Below are positions 27,428 to 31,136 of a stretch of 31,136 nucleotides of DNA, piece after piece. Numbering within the stretch: position 1 is the first letter of the stretch; each line of letters opens with the position of its first letter. The notes below the pieces were generated by a model. The model had not been told where the DNA came from, ran no database searches, and worked only from the letters and a program-made list of their open reading frames with translations. The DNA comes from Tubiluchus corallicola. Taxonomy: Eukaryota > Priapulida > Priapulimorpha > Priapulimorphida > Tubiluchidae. The translations under genes were made by a program, and so were the position numbers. The DNA lies in assembly GCA_030141605.1 (NCBI GenBank), contig JAQGDQ010001643.1, positions 1 to 31,136 on the forward strand, read 5' to 3'.

Positions 27428-27575
27428 ACAATATACAATGCAATTGTACATCAAACCATATACAATGCAATTGTACATCACACAATATACAATGCAATTG
27501 TACATCACACAATATACAATGCAATTGTACTTCACACAATATACAATGCAATTGTACATCACACAATATGCAATA
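27428..27575. repeat. 27-bp minisatellite, second locus, about 5.4 copies
   Basis: The unit ACAATATACAATGCAATTG plus TACATCAC is the one found at 22643-22955. The sequence on its left (GTTTTATTTACAAAATCTAT) resembles the left flank of the other array (GTTTATTGACGAACAAC), hinting that unit and flank moved together. Confidence 0.92.
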
Positions 27576-27600
27576 CATCCCAACACTTGGGTATAATCGT

Positions 27601-27623
27601 CATATATATATATATATATATAT
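27601..27623. repeat. Short AT dinucleotide run
   Basis: About 11 AT units lie directly right of the 27-bp array. Confidence 0.85.
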
Positions 27624-29264
27624 GTTTATAGATATATGTTACAACTTTCATAAAACAAACAGTTGATAACTATTACTTCTCTTAAAGTCACTGATTTAAA
27701 TTTCGTCTCACAATGTTTAGCCATGCATATCAGGTAACCATGATTCAAGATAAATTTTATCTTGCAAATGTTGTTTTTCTGAACATTAAAATATTCTCTT
27801 TGATCTGATTTTGTGTTTTGGACCATACATCTTTATTGTTTGACTATATTTTCTTTAGGAACGACTGGTTTTTGGTTTTTGTTTTGTTGCTGTTGTTGTA
27901 TTTTTTTTTGTATTTATAGACGTTTATGTATTTTTCAGAGTTCTGTTCTTCTGTCATTAGCGTCTTTTTGTTTACTTGTCTAAGCTTAAATTTAAAGGTT
28001 TTGTACAGCATTATGTACAGCCGACGCTAGTCCTGTAGGCAAAAAGACTGTATGTAAGTGGTGGAAAATTTCAAGATAAATTTTTAAGCTTTATGTAAGT
28101 GGAGGGGGGGTTTCTTGTGCTTTAAAGTCAAATGTGTCCAGTGGAAACTAAATTGAAGTTTAAAACAAAAATATATAGTGCAATATTATATACAAATTAT
28201 AATATAGACTATATAAAATATATACATTAGACAAGGACGTGGGTTAATAAAATTTGCGGAAGAATATATATTTTCATTAACGTATGTAGGATTTTCAAAA
28301 CGATATGTTTAATCTAGATTTGAACTCATAAAAAGACTTGATTTCTTTTAAAGTACACATTGATTTCTCTTAAAGTACACAAAGTACGTTTTATACATGT
28401 TTCAAAAATGAAAACCCTTAACATTAGTAACAATTAGATGCAATAAAATATGTACAGTTTACATACATAATAATTTTCAAGCCAGTTCTAGAAATTAAAA
28501 ATTCTCCTCAATCCAGCATTAATAATCATATTTGTGCCTCTTACCATAAAGTTGATTTTAATAATTTCAGCATTGTGACCAGAGCTACAAATAACTGGGA
28601 CTTATTAATAAAAGAAAATTTATCTATATACCCTAATAAGCCTTCTCTTAATGTACAAAGCAGTTCAATTTCTTTTGACTTTATTCTTAAACATTGTTAT
28701 TGTATCAATTTCGTTTCTACAGGTCAGCTTAATCATTACCTATTTGGCTTTTTGTAAATACATAATTAGTGCATAATGTTCTATACTGTAGGCTCTCCTA
28801 TATAAACTGGTTGTATGTAATTTTAAACTTAGTAACAAATAAGGTTTACAACTAGTCGCATTGTGGCGCCATCTACAGTACGCAAAACTAATTATTACCA
28901 TCTAAGATCCAGATTTCACTTCCACGTTTCTTATTAATAATCCGTCTCTTTCTTTACGTCGTCCTGCTTTTCTTCGTTCTTCTGTCTCTTACGCACGAAG
29001 CTTAAAAACAAACTATAAAAATTATTAGAAATTTCTAAAACTACATAGAAACCAGATAAATACAGTAAGAAACGCACGTAATGTAATGTACTAGAACTTT
29101 TAAAAATCATTATTATTAAATTAATCATCAAAATTCCCCGTATGAATTTGTTGAACGAATCATGCCACAAATGTAATCAGTTGCCTCACCATGAAGTAGT
29201 AAATTATCTTTAATTTAACACGCTGTTTAATCGGTAGGCAATGCAGGTGATGAAGAATGAGTGA
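27624..29264. other. Gene-free stretch
   Basis: A 78-codon minus-strand frame at 28934-29170 has a hydrophobic stretch and a charged end (RKRQKNEEKQDDVKKETDY). I cannot connect it to exons or to a known family, so I do not call it a gene. Nothing else is visible. Confidence 0.35.
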
Positions 29265-29272
29265 AATATACT

Positions 29273-29911
29273 CAGTGTGCATAAGATTATGGATATGTAT
29301 AAAATAAATAAAATAGCTTATTTTATGGATTTTTAAAATTTTATTTTATGGATATCAATAAAATAAGAAATAGACTATATCTTGAACGAGATGTCCAGGG
29401 GAAAATCAATTAAAAAGTAAAAACAGGAGCGCGTGAAACGTGTTTTTAAACACGCAGGACTTAGTTTTAATTCTATCGGTTTCGTTTTAATTTTATCGGT
29501 TTCATATCACTTCAAATTTAATCAAATTTTACGAGACAATGGCTGGGTCTCTCTCAGTTATTTTCAGACTGAACTCCAGGCTGGGTCTCTCTCAGTTATT
29601 TTCAGACTGAACTCCGCTGCTCATGCTTTGGTTGAAACTTCGCCATCTTGATAACAAAAAGACAATGAGAAAAAAACAATGTAAAATAGCAAATCCGGAA
29701 ATGCGCTTTTGTTGGTTTGTTTTCTTTCTCTTTCTCTCCTTTTAACGTTCGTTTTCAGTGTTGCCAATGCTTACAATTCGTTACTTTGTACAAAAAATCA
29801 CAAAAAAATATATTTTTTATTTTATGCATTTCTTATTTTATGGATTTTTCAAATTTTATTTTATGGATTTTTGGTCTTATTTTATGGATATCCATAATCT
29901 TATGCAGCCTG
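29273..29911. mobile_element. hAT-like MITE, 639 bp, with perfect 8-bp TSD
   Basis: The left end CAGTGTGCATAAGATTATGG and the right end CCATAATCTTATGCAGCCTG are inverted repeats. The flanks are identical AATATACT at 29265-29272 and 29912-29919. TTATTTTATGGAT-type motifs repeat near both ends. Inside lies a 39-bp segment duplicated in tandem (GGCTGGGTCTCTCTCAG at about 29541 and 29580) and a CGCCATCTTG (YY1-like) site near 29640. Confidence 0.88.
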
Positions 29912-30127
29912 AATATACTGAAACTTTGATGCAAACATAATGAGCCTAGCTGCCGATAATGATAATATTGCAGGCCTAGATGGCGCATGAGCACTAATTA
30001 ACAAGATTAGAATTGTTTTTACGTTTAAATCATAGATGGCGGTGCAATGCAGTTCTGGCAGGAATCAATGCATTCGGAAAATTGTCATTTTGCTCTACAG
30101 ATCTGAAGACCCAAAACACGATTACGC

Positions 30128-30195
30128 GTAGTGCCGGATTAAAGTACGGGCTTTATGGGCTGCGAACCAGGGGCCTGCGCCAGCTGAGACAGCCT
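30128..30195. mobile_element. Possible hAT end fragment
   Basis: TAGTGCCGGATTAAAG followed by GGGCTTTATGGGCTGCG resembles the subterminal style of some hAT elements. There is no second terminus or target duplication in view. Confidence 0.3.
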
Positions 30196-30516
30196 CCAGA
30201 GATTAGGTGAAATTAATTTGCAGTGAAAAGTTAATACAGAATACAGATAAACAATTAAAATCATATTTATCAGACTTTGTAATACTACTATTAAAGAGAA
30301 ATATCTCTAGTTATAGTATAAATACAAAGATCTATTATAGTTTCAATAAGTCCTTTGATGAATAAAAGTTAATTAGTACTAGTAACAGTATATTTTATGA
30401 TACGTTAAAATATCAGTAATTTATTTATTCTAATTTGTACGTATTGTATTTAATACTTCAAAAATTTATTTTAATTTTGTAAATATCAGAACAGCTCTTC
30501 TCTTTTTGTTATACTT

Positions 30517-31136
30517 GTGTGGGCCCAATGTTGGCATTGTTGTAGAAGTTGAATAAACTGATTTGAAGAATCCAACATTCATGCTTTTGTTAATTGTCAC
30601 TGTGGGCCTAATGTTGGCATTGTTGTAGAAGTTGAATAAACTGATTTGAAGAATCCAACATTCATGCTTTTGTTAATTGTCACTGTGGGTCTAATGTTGG
30701 CATTGTTGTAGAAGTTGAATAAACTGATTTGAAGAATCCAACATTCACGCTTTTGTTAATTGTCACTGTGGGCACAATGTTGGCATTGTTGTAGAAGTTG
30801 AATAAACTGATTTGAAGAATCCAACATTCACGCTTTTGTTAATTGTCACTGTGGGCACAATGTTGGCATTGTTGTAGAAGTTGAATAAACTGATTTGAAG
30901 AATCCAACATTCACGCTTTTGTTAATTGTCACTGTGGGCACAATGTTGGCATTGTTGTAGAAGTTGAATAAACTGATTTGAAGAATCCAACATTCACGCT
31001 TTTGTTAATTTTCACTGTGGGTCTACTGTTGGCATTGTTGTAGAAGTTGAATAAACTGATTTGAAGAATCCAACATTCACGCTTTTGTTAATTGTCACTG
31101 TGGGTCTAATGTTGGCATTGTTGTAGAAGTTGAATA
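30517..31136. repeat. 83-bp tandem repeat, at least 7.5 copies, runs off the window
   Basis: AATGTTGGCATTGTTGTAG recurs every 83 bp (30527, 30610, 30693 and onward). Each unit contains the inverted pair AATGTTGG / CCAACATT about 37 bp apart and an AATAAA on the plus strand. Units differ at only a few positions. Confidence 0.94.

Noticed and set aside
28934-29170. Small membrane protein or last exon with a charged tail on the minus strand
   Set aside because: It is plausible in composition, but I found no connecting exons, no recognisable family and no strong acceptor. A protein search would decide it.
29600-29652. Minus-strand ATG in AAGATGGCG context as a first exon
   Set aside because: It opens only 14 codons, has no usable donor and lies inside the transposon at 29273-29911.

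Overview
The window is eukaryotic, from an AT-rich animal genome. It has one spliced gene on the minus strand with GT..AG introns, surrounded by many non-autonomous DNA transposons, LINE and SINE debris, microsatellites and at least ten minisatellite arrays. I see no bacterial or viral gene organisation. The sequence fits an invertebrate metazoan, but I cannot name the species.

The gene runs from about 20986 down to 4340 and encodes a WD40 beta-propeller protein. It resembles WDR86 along its whole length; that comparison is with the family as I remember it, not a database search. Joining 8 coding exons with consistent phases (20986-20839, 20287-20060, 19921-19676, 18042-17888, 13885-13750, one of 12864-12761 or 9873-9770, 6142-6041, 4558-4340) gives an uninterrupted 445-residue product. 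It has an N-terminal myristoylation-like motif, eight WD-type strands and a charged C-terminal tail. Two homologous 104-bp exons (12864-12761 and 9873-9770) encode the same propeller segment in two versions. Both enter in phase 1 and leave in phase 0, so only one can be used per in-frame transcript. This is the signature of mutually exclusive exons.

Other oddities of the gene: intron 2 is 138 bp, a multiple of three and stop-free, and if retained would insert 46 residues including 30 consecutive Asn. The intron 3/exon 4 boundary has been amplified into nine extra 52-bp copies, most still carrying a 3' splice-site AG. Nearly every intron holds a minisatellite or transposon.

Layout: 1-2216, an inverted duplication with TA-flanked MITEs; 2300-4149, hAT-like elements and a 63-bp minisatellite that looks like an amplified transposon end; 4164-20986, the WDR86-like gene with its transposon-filled introns; 21638-23620, three tandem or duplicated blocks upstream of the gene; 23620-31136, mostly gene-free sequence with hAT-like elements at 25121-25509 and 29273-29911, a second 27-bp minisatellite locus, a 0.3-kb inverted repeat and an 83-bp array running off the window end. 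I found no second convincing protein-coding gene.
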